Part shown: in pieces, positions 51,380 through 60,351 of the stretch
Position numbering within the stretch: position 1 is the stretch's first letter
Layout: each line of letters starts with the position of its first letter
From: CAZFHA01 sp964518595
Lineage (GTDB): Bacteria; Bacillota; Clostridia; Saccharofermentanales; Saccharofermentanaceae
NCBI GenBank assembly: GCA_964518595.1
Contig: CAZFHA010000010.1
Span: 1-64,000, forward strand
Direction: 5' to 3'
Length of the DNA stretch: 64,000 nucleotides
The notes under the pieces: model-generated
Seen by the model: only the letters and a program-made list of their open reading frames with translations
The model's database searches: none
What the model was told of the DNA's origin: nothing
Position numbers and translations under genes: made by a program

Positions 51380-52210
51380 TTAGCCTTTAACGGCTCCAGC
51401 AATCAAACTCTGCTGTACTTGGCTACTAAGAAAGATATAGATCAGTATTGTTGGCAAAGTAGCAATTACCATGCCTGCGCCAATTAAGCCCCAATCCGTG
51501 GAGTACTGTCCGGCAAAGGACATAATTCCAACGGGGAGAGTTCGGAAATCCACACTATCTACGAGGGTATTAGCAAACATTAATTCGTTCCAAGTTCCAA
51601 GAAAGGCAAAGATTGAAATTGTAGCCAGTGCAGGCCTAATTATAGGTAAAATGACACGAGCAAAGCATTGTACAACCCCAGAACCATCAATAAAGGCAGC
51701 TTCTTCAATTTCTCGCGGTATACTTTTATAAAAACCGAAGAGAATCAAAATGCTCATAGGCAGCGCAAAGGCTATATAGGGAATCAAGAGCCCAATATAA
51801 CCACCCTTTAGACCGGCTTTGTCCAAAAGTTGAAACAGTGGTAGTAATACAGCTTGAGCAGGTATCATAATCCCCACCGAAAATATAGCAAAGACAAAGG
51901 CCTTCTTCCGCCACTTCATTCTGGCTATGGCGTAGGCTGCCATAGCAGCTAAGAGGCCGGATAGTAGCACGGTAAGAACGGAGTATATTACTGAATTCAT
52001 AAAATAGCGAAAAATTCCTCCATCGGTTAAGGCTGTAATATAGTTTTCCCATCGCCAACTTTGAGGCAGCCCAATAACATTTTCTCCAAATATTTCAGCA
52101 TTACTTTTCAGTGAAAAGGTTAGTAGCCAGTATAAGGGAAAAAGCTGCGTTATGGCAATTATTGATAATATAAAAAATTGAAAATAGACTTTCAGTGAAT
52201 GTTTTCTCAT
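51380..52210 (-). CDS. Sugar ABC transporter permease (MalG type)
   Basis: A 276-residue integral membrane permease of the CUT1 class, with six hydrophobic segments and the EAA motif EAAFIDGSGVVQCFARVILPI that docks the ATPase. It pairs with the adjacent MalF-type permease 12 bases upstream. Its last residues (SSQVQQSLIAGAVKG) match the typical MalG end. The substrate is unknown. Confidence 0.9.
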   Translation of the reverse strand: MRKHSLKVYFQFFILSIIAITQLFPLYWLLTFSLKSNAEIFGENVIGLPQSWRWENYITALTDGGIFRYFMNSVIYSVLTVLLSGLLAAMAAYAIARMKWRKKAFVFAIFSVGIMIPAQAVLLPLFQLLDKAGLKGGYIGLLIPYIAFALPMSILILFGFYKSIPREIEEAAFIDGSGVVQCFARVILPIIRPALATISIFAFLGTWNELMFANTLVDSVDFRTLPVGIMSFAGQYSTDWGLIGAGMVIATLPTILIYIFLSSQVQQSLIAGAVKG

Positions 52211-52222
52211 ACTACCTCCTCC

Positions 52223-53116
52223 TTAGATTGCCGAAGCATTCTCTTCTGCATTTCTAAAAAGCCGACTAATAATTAAACTGAGCAGTAAACACTCAATTAC
52301 AATGAAAAAGGCCTGAGCACTGCCATAACCGTATAGACTACGTCGGAATAGATTGTTATACATTAAGGTTGCTGGTACCTCGCTGGCATGATTGGGGCCA
52401 CCTCCGGTCATTACATAGACTAAGTCAAAGGCGCGCAGAGATCCCGTTAAGGAAAAAATCAGACAGATTTTAATAACTGGAGCCAGTAAAGGCATTGTGA
52501 TTTTTGAAAGAACTTGCATTTTAGTAGCACCATCAATTTGCGCTGCCTCATAATAGTCTGGTGGTAAGGATTTGATTCCAGCATAAAATATCAGCATATG
52601 ATAGCCAATATACTGCCAAACTGCTGGGACTACGGTGGTTAGAAATGCTGTTGAGGGATTTGACAACCAGGAGTAGTCAAAGTCAGAAAAACCTAAAGCG
52701 CGGATAAAAATATTTAGAAGGCCGTATTCGCTATTGAATATTTTCAGCCATAGTTGGCCAATAACCATACTGGAGATAACTACCGGAATAAAGTAGACTG
52801 TTCGAAAAAATTTTTCTCCCTTGGCGCCTTTGGCTAGAACATAGGCCAAGAGAAAAGACAAGGGTAACTGAATAAAAACGGATGCCCCTGCTAGTATAAA
52901 GGAATTTAGTAGTGCCCGGGGAAAATAGCGATCGGTGGTAAACATTTTTATAAAATTTTGCAAACCGATAAAATCCATTGTTCCAATGCCATCATATGTA
53001 AACAGGCTATAGAAGCCGGACACAACAAGTGGGATAATTACAAAAACAATAAATAAAACTAGCGCTGGAAGCAAGAATAAGGAAATATAACGTTTTTTCC
53101 CTAACATTCTATCCAT
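52223..53116 (-). CDS. Sugar ABC transporter permease (MalF type)
   Basis: A 297-residue CUT1 permease with about six membrane segments and the EAA motif EAAQIDGATKMQVLSKITMPLL. It forms the channel with the MalG-type partner. It follows the binding-protein gene after a 129-base gap that holds an intercistronic hairpin. No ATPase gene is in the operon, so a shared MsmX-like ATPase elsewhere is likely. Confidence 0.9.
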   Translation of the reverse strand: MDRMLGKKRYISLFLLPALVLFIVFVIIPLVVSGFYSLFTYDGIGTMDFIGLQNFIKMFTTDRYFPRALLNSFILAGASVFIQLPLSFLLAYVLAKGAKGEKFFRTVYFIPVVISSMVIGQLWLKIFNSEYGLLNIFIRALGFSDFDYSWLSNPSTAFLTTVVPAVWQYIGYHMLIFYAGIKSLPPDYYEAAQIDGATKMQVLSKITMPLLAPVIKICLIFSLTGSLRAFDLVYVMTGGGPNHASEVPATLMYNNLFRRSLYGYGSAQAFFIVIECLLLSLIISRLFRNAEENASAI

Positions 53117-53168
53117 GTATTTACTCCTTCTTTTGCATACATACCAATATCTAAATCACAAGAAGGCA

Positions 53169-53225
53169 GAAGGATAGAAAGGGACTAGCGCGCCCTAGCG
53201 GGACAACGTTACTCCCCTTCCTTCC
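53169..53225 (-). promoter_or_regulatory. Intercistronic hairpin between binding protein and permease genes
   Basis: On the minus strand GAAGG and AGGGA (around 53224-53213) pair with TCCCT and CCTTC (around 53184-53169) across a GC-rich loop. No T tract follows. In other sugar importers such hairpins keep the binding-protein mRNA more abundant than the permease mRNA; that role is inferred. Confidence 0.45.
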
Positions 53226-53245
53226 ATCAGCCAAGATTAATCGGT

Positions 53246-54586
53246 TTATTGGTTAATAGCCATCTGATGTTCTTCAACAAAGACCTTAACATCTGCACCG
53301 GGGGCGAATAGGGTTTGTACTTGTTCGTTATGAATCGTGGCCGGATTGGAATCTAGGGAAGTATCCCAAGCCAACACACCGTCTTGGCTATTATCCAGTA
53401 GATTCTTGATTTGTATAAACAGAGGATTAAGCTTACTGTCGTCTAAGGTTGTTTTCCAGCCACAGAAACCGGTACCGGTTTCATAAGCGGCCTTGCCCAT
53501 TGCTTCGTTGATATAGATTGCAAACTTTGCTGCTTCATCAGCATATTTCGTATTTTTATTTACCCAAAAAGATTCTACAAATCCGCCACAATAGTCTGTC
53601 TCTTTTCCTTTTCCGTCTGAGATCATGGGTATTTTAGCGGCTACAACTTCTTCAGGTTTGATGGTAACGGTCGCATCGGTATAGACTTGATTAGCGAACC
53701 AGCTTCCCATAATCCGCATGGCAGCTTTGCCTGTAATGAAAGCTGAGTTGGCATCGTCATTGCCATTTTCTAAAGGATTTTTGCCAAAAGCTCCCAAGTC
53801 GTAAAGTTCAACAACTTTGGCTGCGGCTGCCTCATAGCCTTGATCTTCAAAAGGGATTTCTCCTGATAACATTTTGTTGATCTGTTCAGCGCCAACTTCC
53901 CGAAGAGCTAAGGCCTGATATATAAAAGCCGCATTCCAACCATCTTTTGCTCCAGCAGCCAAAGGGGTCACACCCTCTAGGGCTTCCAGTTTTGTTACAG
54001 CCTCTTTAAGTTCGTCGTAGGTGGTAGGAATTTTAGCTCCGGCTTGGTCAAAGAGTGCCTTATTGCAGAATAGGGTCATATACCAAGAGAAGGAAGGTAA
54101 TGAATATGTTTTTCCATCATATTCAAAAGCACTGGTAGAACCGGGCAGTAATTTGGCCTTCACTTCCTCGGTTATATAACTGTCTAAAGGCAAAAGTTTA
54201 TCGGCATTAACTAGTTTACGGGCAGTGCCTGCACCCCAGTAATAAAAAACATCAATACCACTGGCAGTTCCGGCGAACTCAGCTGATATTTTGGTTTTAT
54301 ATGCTTCGGTATCTAGTGTTTGGGTGTTAATAGTTACCTGGGGATTATCCGCCATGTAGGTAGCTACCGCTTCATCATAGAGCTTTTTTAATTCATTTGT
54401 TTCATTTGACCACTGATGCCAAACATTCAGGGTTATTTTTTCCCCTGAATCGGTAGCCTGGTTAGATGAACCGGTTGAAAGGGGAGCCGTTGTGGAAGTC
54501 GTCGAACTATTGCCAGAACAGGCAACTAATCCGAAAAGCAAAGTCACGGTTAAGATAGTGGCAGCAATCTTTTTGATCCTGAACAT
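53246..54586 (-). CDS. Extracellular sugar-binding lipoprotein
   Basis: A 446-residue substrate-binding protein with a signal peptide and lipobox LVACSG (Cys23), then a Ser/Thr-rich linker. Family features include WHQWSNETNELKKLYDEAVATYMADNP, DVFYYWGAGTARKLV, GKTYSLPSFSWYMTLFCNKALFDQAG and ITGKAAMRIMGSWFANQV. It captures an oligosaccharide or sugar for the two permeases. ATG 54586 is chosen, since GGAGG precedes it and it starts the signal peptide. It lies downstream of the YesMN-like regulators. Confidence 0.9.
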   Translation of the reverse strand: MFRIKKIAATILTVTLLFGLVACSGNSSTTSTTAPLSTGSSNQATDSGEKITLNVWHQWSNETNELKKLYDEAVATYMADNPQVTINTQTLDTEAYKTKISAEFAGTASGIDVFYYWGAGTARKLVNADKLLPLDSYITEEVKAKLLPGSTSAFEYDGKTYSLPSFSWYMTLFCNKALFDQAGAKIPTTYDELKEAVTKLEALEGVTPLAAGAKDGWNAAFIYQALALREVGAEQINKMLSGEIPFEDQGYEAAAAKVVELYDLGAFGKNPLENGNDDANSAFITGKAAMRIMGSWFANQVYTDATVTIKPEEVVAAKIPMISDGKGKETDYCGGFVESFWVNKNTKYADEAAKFAIYINEAMGKAAYETGTGFCGWKTTLDDSKLNPLFIQIKNLLDNSQDGVLAWDTSLDSNPATIHNEQVQTLFAPGADVKVFVEEHQMAINQ

Positions 54587-54720
54587 TCTTTTTTCCTCCA
54601 ATAAATCAACAATTATAAGCTTAATCTCGTAATAACCCGTTGGCGCCACGGTTTGTTTTGAGTATAGTGCACAAAAACATTCAGCTCAATTAACAAATTT
54701 GCTATAAACCGTAACTATTT

Positions 54721-56313
54721 TTACTCTTCCAACTTTTGATGACCGCTCTTTTTATACTCGTTAACAGTAATACCCATTTGCTTTTTAAAGCAGATGCTAA
54801 AATAGTGCGGATCTCGAATTCCAACCATTTGGGCAATCTCATACACCTTTAAGTCCGTGGTATTCAGTAGCTCAATACTGCGCTCAATTCTTTTTCTGGT
54901 AATATAACTGATTAAGGGCTCACCCATCTGCTGCTTGAATACTCGGCTCAAGTAGCTTTCGTTTACAAAAAGTTGCGCTGCAATAGTCTTAAGTGTTAAC
55001 TCAGGTTGATAGAGATGTTCGGAAACATACTGTAAGCTGTGTTCAATGAGTTTATTAGGTTTTTGGCAACGAAAGCTATCATTGGTTTTCATTATGCTAC
55101 GTAGCGTTTCTTGGACATAGACGTTAAGCTCTTGGCATGAAGTTAAACTATTTATAGCGCTATAGATTTGACTCTTCCCTAACACGGTCTTCAGACTAAG
55201 CCTATGGGGTTGAAGAGTTTCTCCGGCTTGGACTAATAAATCAATGGCCAATAGTTTTAGATAGCCGAAATCTACATCTAGCTCCTTTTGGATAGTATTT
55301 AGATAGTCATCTGACATTTTATTCGCTTGGTCATAAAGACAGTTGCGCACCGCAAAGCGAAAGCCAGGCCAATCCATCTGTCTTTGATGCACATAAAGCT
55401 TTTCTATATATGGGTATTCTTCATAGGTATAGAACTGTCCTGAGCCTAAGATTGAGCCAGCTTCTAAGGCTTCTTTGGCTTGCCTATATGCGAGAGAGAT
55501 GCCTTTAAACTCTTGATGCCATAGACTGACACCGACCGCTATTCCAAAGGGAAATTCGTGGCAGAGCTTTTCCCAAAGAGCAAGGGCATCAGCTTTAGCC
55601 TGAAGGTAATCCGATTGACAGTAGTAGAGGATTACATCATTCAGAAAGTGAATAAATGCAATAGTATCGGCTTGTTTATGCTCTTGTATGTAAGAATAAA
55701 TTGCTTTGCTTTGATTATAATTATCTTCTCTCCTTTCGCCCTCGCCCCCAACCCGCAAACAGAGGCAAACACAGCCATGTAAAATCGGCAAATAGCCATA
55801 GAGTTGAAGACGGCGGTGTGCTTCCGGTTCATCAATTTGTTGCTCTACCAAGCGATGCCAGAAACTATCTATAACAATATCCTCATCTGGGGTTACAAGG
55901 CTTTGCTGCAGCGGTATGACTTGCCTTTGCTGCTCTTCAGCCCATCGCTTATCGCGAATTCTGGTAACTACCTTGCCAATTTCTACCACATCTACCGGCT
56001 TTAACAAAAAATCTTCTACTCCCAGTTGGAGTGCCCGACGAGCATAATCAAAATCCCGGTAACTGGTAACGATAACGATGCTGGTATCGGCAGCTATGGC
56101 ACGAATCTGCGCACTCAGTTCCAATCCGTCTTCTCCCGGCATGTTAATATCCGTTAAGACAATTTCGGGTTTGTAGCGCTCCACATACTCCCGTGCCTCA
56201 GATGCGGAAGCAGCTTCACCAATAACTTCAAAATCATGGCTCTCCCAGTCAAAGCCTTTACGTATCAAGACCCTTTCCAAGGGCTCATCATCAACAATGA
56301 GTACGCGAATCAT
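54721..56313 (-). CDS. Response regulator with AraC-type DNA-binding domain (YesN-like)
   Basis: A 530-residue regulator with an N-terminal receiver domain (VLIVDDEPLERVLI, phosphoacceptor Asp55 in LTDINMPGEDG, FLLKPVD), a middle region of unknown function and a C-terminal AraC helix-turn-helix (about 425-525: LTLKTIAAQLFVNESYLSRVFKQQMG and the second HTH IAQMVGIRDPHYFSICFKKQMG). It overlaps the kinase gene by 23 bases. It probably activates the downstream importer genes. Confidence 0.9.
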   Translation of the reverse strand: MIRVLIVDDEPLERVLIRKGFDWESHDFEVIGEAASASEAREYVERYKPEIVLTDINMPGEDGLELSAQIRAIAADTSIVIVTSYRDFDYARRALQLGVEDFLLKPVDVVEIGKVVTRIRDKRWAEEQQRQVIPLQQSLVTPDEDIVIDSFWHRLVEQQIDEPEAHRRLQLYGYLPILHGCVCLCLRVGGEGERREDNYNQSKAIYSYIQEHKQADTIAFIHFLNDVILYYCQSDYLQAKADALALWEKLCHEFPFGIAVGVSLWHQEFKGISLAYRQAKEALEAGSILGSGQFYTYEEYPYIEKLYVHQRQMDWPGFRFAVRNCLYDQANKMSDDYLNTIQKELDVDFGYLKLLAIDLLVQAGETLQPHRLSLKTVLGKSQIYSAINSLTSCQELNVYVQETLRSIMKTNDSFRCQKPNKLIEHSLQYVSEHLYQPELTLKTIAAQLFVNESYLSRVFKQQMGEPLISYITRKRIERSIELLNTTDLKVYEIAQMVGIRDPHYFSICFKKQMGITVNEYKKSGHQKLEE

Positions 56314-58084
56314 ATGTTGCTAACTCCTCTTCTGCTAGGATTTTTACTCGAATCGTTACTTCAGTACCACTACCTATTTCACTGGTTATGGTTACAGGGC
56401 TTACCATATGATAGTACAAAGATATCCTCTGAATCAGGGAATATAGACCAAAGCCGGATTTGCCCGTTTGAATTTTTCCCGTCAAAACTTGCCCCAGCCG
56501 CTCCTCCGAAATTCCTACTCCATCATCGGTAATAATAAAGATAATCTCATCCTCATCCCGGTATACCTTGATCTGAATGCTACCAGAGCCATGCTTGGGT
56601 TTAATGCCGTGATGCACAGCGTTCTCTACCACCGGCTGCAAAATCAATTTGAGGATTTTTGCTTTCCACAGCTCTTCTTCAACCTCATAGGTTACGGTAA
56701 TCTTGTTTTCGTAGCGAAAATTCAAGATGGTAATATAGCTGTCTATACAAGCAATCTCGTCAGAAATTGCTACCATGTCCATTCCACTATTAAGACTGTT
56801 CTTATAAAAACTCCCCAGAGCCTGAGTCATGTGAAAACAGCTTTGATGATCTTCTAGCAAAGCCAGCGCTGATATGGCGTCCAAAGTGTTATAAAGAAAA
56901 TGCGGTTGAATCTGTGCTTGGATAATCTCTAACTCGTTGCGGGCAATGATTTGCTCTTCAGCCTTTACCTGAGCAATTAGCTTTTGGATAGCCAAAATCA
57001 TTTGATTAAAAACCCGTTTTAGGCTACTGATTTCATCGGCAGCTTGAGGGTCTACAGGCATTTCTATAAAATGACCATCTTCGGCTAAAGCCATTTGTTT
57101 TCGAACTTTACTTAAGGGCTTAAATATAAACCGCGATAATACTAAGGCACAAATAAAAACAAAAACCATGTTCAGTAGGATAATAAATATTATAGTACTT
57201 AAATATGCCTGACTAAAAATCCCTGTCTGGTTCATATCAAACACCCCGATTATCTGCCAGTCCATAATGCCTAAGTCTTGAAAAACAATGGTTTTGGCTT
57301 GATGGCCAAGATGTAGTGTTTGATAACTATTTCGGTTATTGGGCTGACTTTGCAGTTGTTTTTGCAGCTCTTCTTCATAGCTCTGAGGGCGGATGACATA
57401 TTCACCCTGTCCATCAACAATAAAAAATTGTGATTGATATTTTTGCCCGGCCTCCTGAAAATAAGCCTGAAGGGTCTCTTCATCAATGGTCAGCAGTAAG
57501 GTTGCTAAATGGGCATAGGTATCAACATCAGCAATTTCTCGAATATAACAAAGATAATTCTTATTGGGTTTGGTAGGAAAGGTTAATATGTCCTCACTCT
57601 TATGAATAAAAAAGCCGTCGCCTTGGGCTGTCAGCATTTTTTTGTACCAGTCAGTAGCCTCAATCTCTTTGCCCTGGACCTGAATCGGCCCGACCTTATA
57701 AGAAGAGTATGAATTATAGTAGCGGTCAAAAACAAAGGCACTGGAAATATACTCACCAGAGAGTAACATATTGTCTAGGCTTTTTTTGATTCTTTGCTGT
57801 AGTGTAGGATCAATTTTCTCTGAAGATACTGCTGACAGAGCCGTTTGCATATTTTCATCAAAGTAAATCAGGGTAGAAAATTGCGTTACGTTGTCAAAAA
57901 TAAACTGCAGATTTCCCTTCAGCACATCAACGGTTTGTAGTCCGGCCGATCCGGCCTCTCTTTCAATGGTGCGGTCGTTGATAACTACGAGGAATGCAAA
58001 AGTAAAGATAAAGGACACCACTAAAACACTAAAGTAAAGCAGATTAATCTTTGTCCTAATCTGCACCTTCCCCTTGATAGTCAT
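56291..58084 (-). CDS. Sensor histidine kinase (YesM-like, LytS/His_kinase family)
   Basis: A membrane kinase of about 597 residues. The N-terminal helix (INLLYFSVLVVSFIFTFAFLVV) is followed by a large extracytoplasmic sensor region, a second membrane helix (LSTIIFIILLNMVFVFICALVL), a HAMP domain (FKPLSKVRKQM), the phosphoacceptor block QIQPHFLYNTLDAI and an ATP-binding domain (GSGIQ-like loop, DDGVGISEERL, GFGLYSLIQR). The start is my choice: ATG 58084, with AGGAAT ahead, directly after the cupin stop. The open frame reaches 58204 inside the upstream gene. It senses an extracellular ligand, presumably the imported sugar. Confidence 0.88.
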   Translation of the reverse strand: MTIKGKVQIRTKINLLYFSVLVVSFIFTFAFLVVINDRTIEREAGSAGLQTVDVLKGNLQFIFDNVTQFSTLIYFDENMQTALSAVSSEKIDPTLQQRIKKSLDNMLLSGEYISSAFVFDRYYNSYSSYKVGPIQVQGKEIEATDWYKKMLTAQGDGFFIHKSEDILTFPTKPNKNYLCYIREIADVDTYAHLATLLLTIDEETLQAYFQEAGQKYQSQFFIVDGQGEYVIRPQSYEEELQKQLQSQPNNRNSYQTLHLGHQAKTIVFQDLGIMDWQIIGVFDMNQTGIFSQAYLSTIIFIILLNMVFVFICALVLSRFIFKPLSKVRKQMALAEDGHFIEMPVDPQAADEISSLKRVFNQMILAIQKLIAQVKAEEQIIARNELEIIQAQIQPHFLYNTLDAISALALLEDHQSCFHMTQALGSFYKNSLNSGMDMVAISDEIACIDSYITILNFRYENKITVTYEVEEELWKAKILKLILQPVVENAVHHGIKPKHGSGSIQIKVYRDEDEIIFIITDDGVGISEERLGQVLTGKIQTGKSGFGLYSLIQRISLYYHMVSPVTITSEIGSGTEVTIRVKILAEEELATYDSRTHC

Positions 58085-58094
58085 CCATGTATTC

Positions 58095-58541
58095 CTACTC
58101 CGCGCTAAAAGAGATTTGACTCCTATCATAAGCTTTTTTACCCTCATTCCGCAGGCATGTCTTTTGCTCTTGAGACAGAGCAAAAAGTGGCGAATTGCCA
58201 TCATTGGTATCGCGATTCTCCACTATCAGAACCACGGCTTTCTGATCCAGCCAGTGGGTATGCCAGACGCCTCGCTTCACATTGTAAAGTTTTTGCGGCT
58301 CCATGGGAATAGCCAATATTTCTTGAGGCGAGCTTTCTTTCCCGGCGGTAAACAGTACACAGCTCCCGGCTAGTAATACAAAGACCTCATCAGTAGCCTC
58401 GTGTTTTTGCATCGTTTCCAACTGCTCTAATTGCAGTTCTTGGCAAGCAGTAAGTCCGGCTACGCGCCAACTTTCAAAGTCAACTAAGGGCTCATAACCG
58501 GATATTGGAAATTCCGAAATACAGATATCTTCTTTACACAT
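58095..58541 (-). CDS. Cupin-like protein
   Basis: A 148-residue protein with a single cupin-like beta-barrel: METMQKHEATDEVFVLLAGSCVLF (the H-E-E part) followed by the second motif KRGVWHTHWL. This recalls small metal-binding sugar or ureidoglycolate cupins. The specific function is unknown. A strong AGGAGGGG precedes the ATG. It is the first gene of the operon with the two-component system and the sugar importer, so a role in sugar metabolism or sensing is plausible. Confidence 0.7.
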   Translation of the reverse strand: MCKEDICISEFPISGYEPLVDFESWRVAGLTACQELQLEQLETMQKHEATDEVFVLLAGSCVLFTAGKESSPQEILAIPMEPQKLYNVKRGVWHTHWLDQKAVVLIVENRDTNDGNSPLFALSQEQKTCLRNEGKKAYDRSQISFSAE

Positions 58542-58694
58542 TTTCCCCTCCTATATAAGTTATCTCCCCGGCTACAGGAATCAATATCACTGTAACCCTT
58601 CCCTAGAACAATACCCAAACCTTAGAGATCTTAGCTGAACAAAGCACTAACTCTCTCCAGGCACGATCAAGTTAGCTTCTATCCACAACTCTCC

Positions 58695-58733
58695 CAGCCA
58701 GCTTTTCTCTCATTATAGCCAAAGGTCTGGCTG
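58695..58733 (-). promoter_or_regulatory. Candidate promoter and operator for the cupin-yesMN-importer operon
   Basis: On the minus strand TATAAT (58717-58712) is flanked by an inverted repeat, CAGCCAG (58695-58701) and CTGGCTG (58727-58733). No good -35 at the right spacing is visible, so an activator would be expected. The stretch 58542-58863 has no gene. It also contains AGGGA/TCCCT followed by T7 (58757-58788), a weak hairpin. Confidence 0.35.
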
Positions 58734-58795
58734 ATTCTGATGCAATATTTTGCGAAAAAAAGGGATTATTTTTACTTTTATTCCCTGAAGGCCAA

Positions 58796-58834
58796 TAAAA
58801 ACAACCCCGGAAAAGAGTCTTTCCCGAGGCTGTT
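58796..58834 (-). terminator. Terminator of metY
   Basis: On the minus strand AACAGCCTCGG (58834-58824) pairs, with two G-U pairs, to CCGGGGTTGTT (58810-58800), followed by TTTTA. It lies about 30 bases after the metY stop. Confidence 0.85.
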
Positions 58835-58863
58835 TTCTGTCCTGTTCTGATAGTAAAACTAAA

Positions 58864-60144
58864 TCAAACCTTCTCTAAAGCCTGAGCAATATCAGCGATT
58901 AAATCGTCTACATTCTCAATACCCACAGACAGGCGAACCATGTCCGGGCTCACGCCAGAAGCTAAAAGCTCACTGTCACTAAGCTGACGATGAGTAGTAC
59001 CGGCAGGATGAAGTACACAAGTACGTGAATCCGCTACGTGGGTTACAATGGCTGCCAGCTGTAAATTATCCATAAAGGTAACAGCAGCTTCCCGACCACC
59101 CTTGATACCAAAAGTCATAACACCACAGGAACCTTTAGGTAAGTATTTCTGCGCCAACTGGTAATTAGGATTGGAGGGTAAGCCTGGATAGGATACCCAG
59201 CTGACTTTGGGATGCTTTTCTAAAAACTCTGCAATGGCTTGTGCATTCTGACAATGACGCTCAACTCTTAAATGCAGAGTCTCAAGGCCTATATTCAGAA
59301 GAAAAGAGTTCTGGGGCGAAGGCACCGCACCCAAATCCCGCATCAGCTGCACTGTGGCCTTAACCAAATAGGCGGCCGGGCCAAATTTTTCGGTGTAAAT
59401 AATACCATGATAGGAAGCATCTGGTGTAGTTAAGCCGGGGAACTTATCTTGATGTTCCGCCCAGTTAAACCGCCCACCGTCCACAATACAACCACCAACA
59501 CTAGTGGCATGTCCATCCATATATTTAGTCGTAGAATGGATGACAATATCTGCCCCCCACTCTAAAGGTCGGCAGTTAATAGGGGTGGCAAAGGTATTAT
59601 CAATAATCAGTGGTACACCATGGCTATGGGCAACCCGGGCAAACTTTTCGATATCCAAAACCGCCATGGCCGGGTTGGCAATTGTCTCACCAAAAACCGC
59701 CTTAGTCTCCGGCCGGAAAGCCTTAGCCATCTCCTCTTCAGAGGCGTCCGGCGAAACAAAAGTAAAATCAATACCCAGACGCTTAAAAGTTACCGCAAAT
59801 AAATTATATGTACCACCGTAAATGGTTGAAGAACTGACTACATGATCTCCGGCGGAACAAATATTAAAAATGGCATAGAAAGAAGCTGACTGACCGGAAG
59901 AGGTTAACATGGCAGCTACGCCACCTTCTAAATCGGCAATCTTAGCCGCCACCGCATCGCTGGTGGGATTGGCTAGGCGAGTATAAAAATAACCGCTGGC
60001 CTCTAAATCAAAAAGCTTTCCCATATGCTCAGAAGAGTCATACTTAAAGGTGGTGCTCTGAACAATAGGTACAATGCGGGATTGACCATTCTCCGGTTGA
60101 TAACCGGCTTGGACACATTTTGTTTCTACATGATAATTACTCAT
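58864..60144 (-). CDS. metY: O-acetylhomoserine sulfhydrylase
   Basis: A PLP enzyme that makes homocysteine from O-acetylhomoserine and sulfide in methionine synthesis. About 426 residues, with the PLP lysine in HSTTKYMDGH, the block DNTFATP, and the family C-terminus (SRTCVLHPAGTTHRQL; GIENVDDLIADIAQAL). The family usually begins at MSNYHVET, so I take ATG 60144. The frame extends to ATG 60156, but neither start has a normally spaced ribosome site. A 16-base perfect palindrome lies between a possible AAGGA and the start codons. Confidence 0.9.
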   Translation of the reverse strand: MSNYHVETKCVQAGYQPENGQSRIVPIVQSTTFKYDSSEHMGKLFDLEASGYFYTRLANPTSDAVAAKIADLEGGVAAMLTSSGQSASFYAIFNICSAGDHVVSSSTIYGGTYNLFAVTFKRLGIDFTFVSPDASEEEMAKAFRPETKAVFGETIANPAMAVLDIEKFARVAHSHGVPLIIDNTFATPINCRPLEWGADIVIHSTTKYMDGHATSVGGCIVDGGRFNWAEHQDKFPGLTTPDASYHGIIYTEKFGPAAYLVKATVQLMRDLGAVPSPQNSFLLNIGLETLHLRVERHCQNAQAIAEFLEKHPKVSWVSYPGLPSNPNYQLAQKYLPKGSCGVMTFGIKGGREAAVTFMDNLQLAAIVTHVADSRTCVLHPAGTTHRQLSDSELLASGVSPDMVRLSVGIENVDDLIADIAQALEKV

Positions 60145-60155
60145 ACATAAAACCA

Positions 60156-60171
60156 TTACGGCATGCCGTAA
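60156..60171 (-). promoter_or_regulatory. Perfect 16-base palindrome at the metY start
   Basis: TTACGGCATGCCGTAA is fully self-complementary. As RNA it would fold into a six-base-pair stem with a CATG loop. It lies between AAGGA and the metY start region. It could be an operator or an RNA hairpin that brings the ribosome site closer to the start. Confidence 0.6.
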
Positions 60172-60262
60172 ATCCTTTCCATATCTATTAGATTATTGGG
60201 TTCAGCAGATTATAGCTTCGATACCCAATTAGCTTTCAGTATAGCGGAAAATTTCGGCTTCT

Positions 60263-60297
60263 AAAAGGGGGAAACCACTCATGCTTCCCCCTTTTTT
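60263..60297 (-). terminator. Terminator of carB (bidirectional)
   Basis: AAAAGGGGGAA (60263-60273) pairs with TTCCCCCTTTT (60285-60295). On the minus strand the stem ends in TTTT; on the plus strand TTTTTT follows. It lies about 55 bases after the carB stop. Confidence 0.85.
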
Positions 60298-60351
60298 CTG
60301 GTAATAAGAATACTATTCTACTACCGTTACCACTAAGACTGCTAGAGCTGC

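Noticed and set aside
60157..60351. SAM riboswitch upstream of metY
   Set aside because: The region between carB and metY holds the carB terminator and the palindrome, but no SAM-I type multi-helix core could be drawn.
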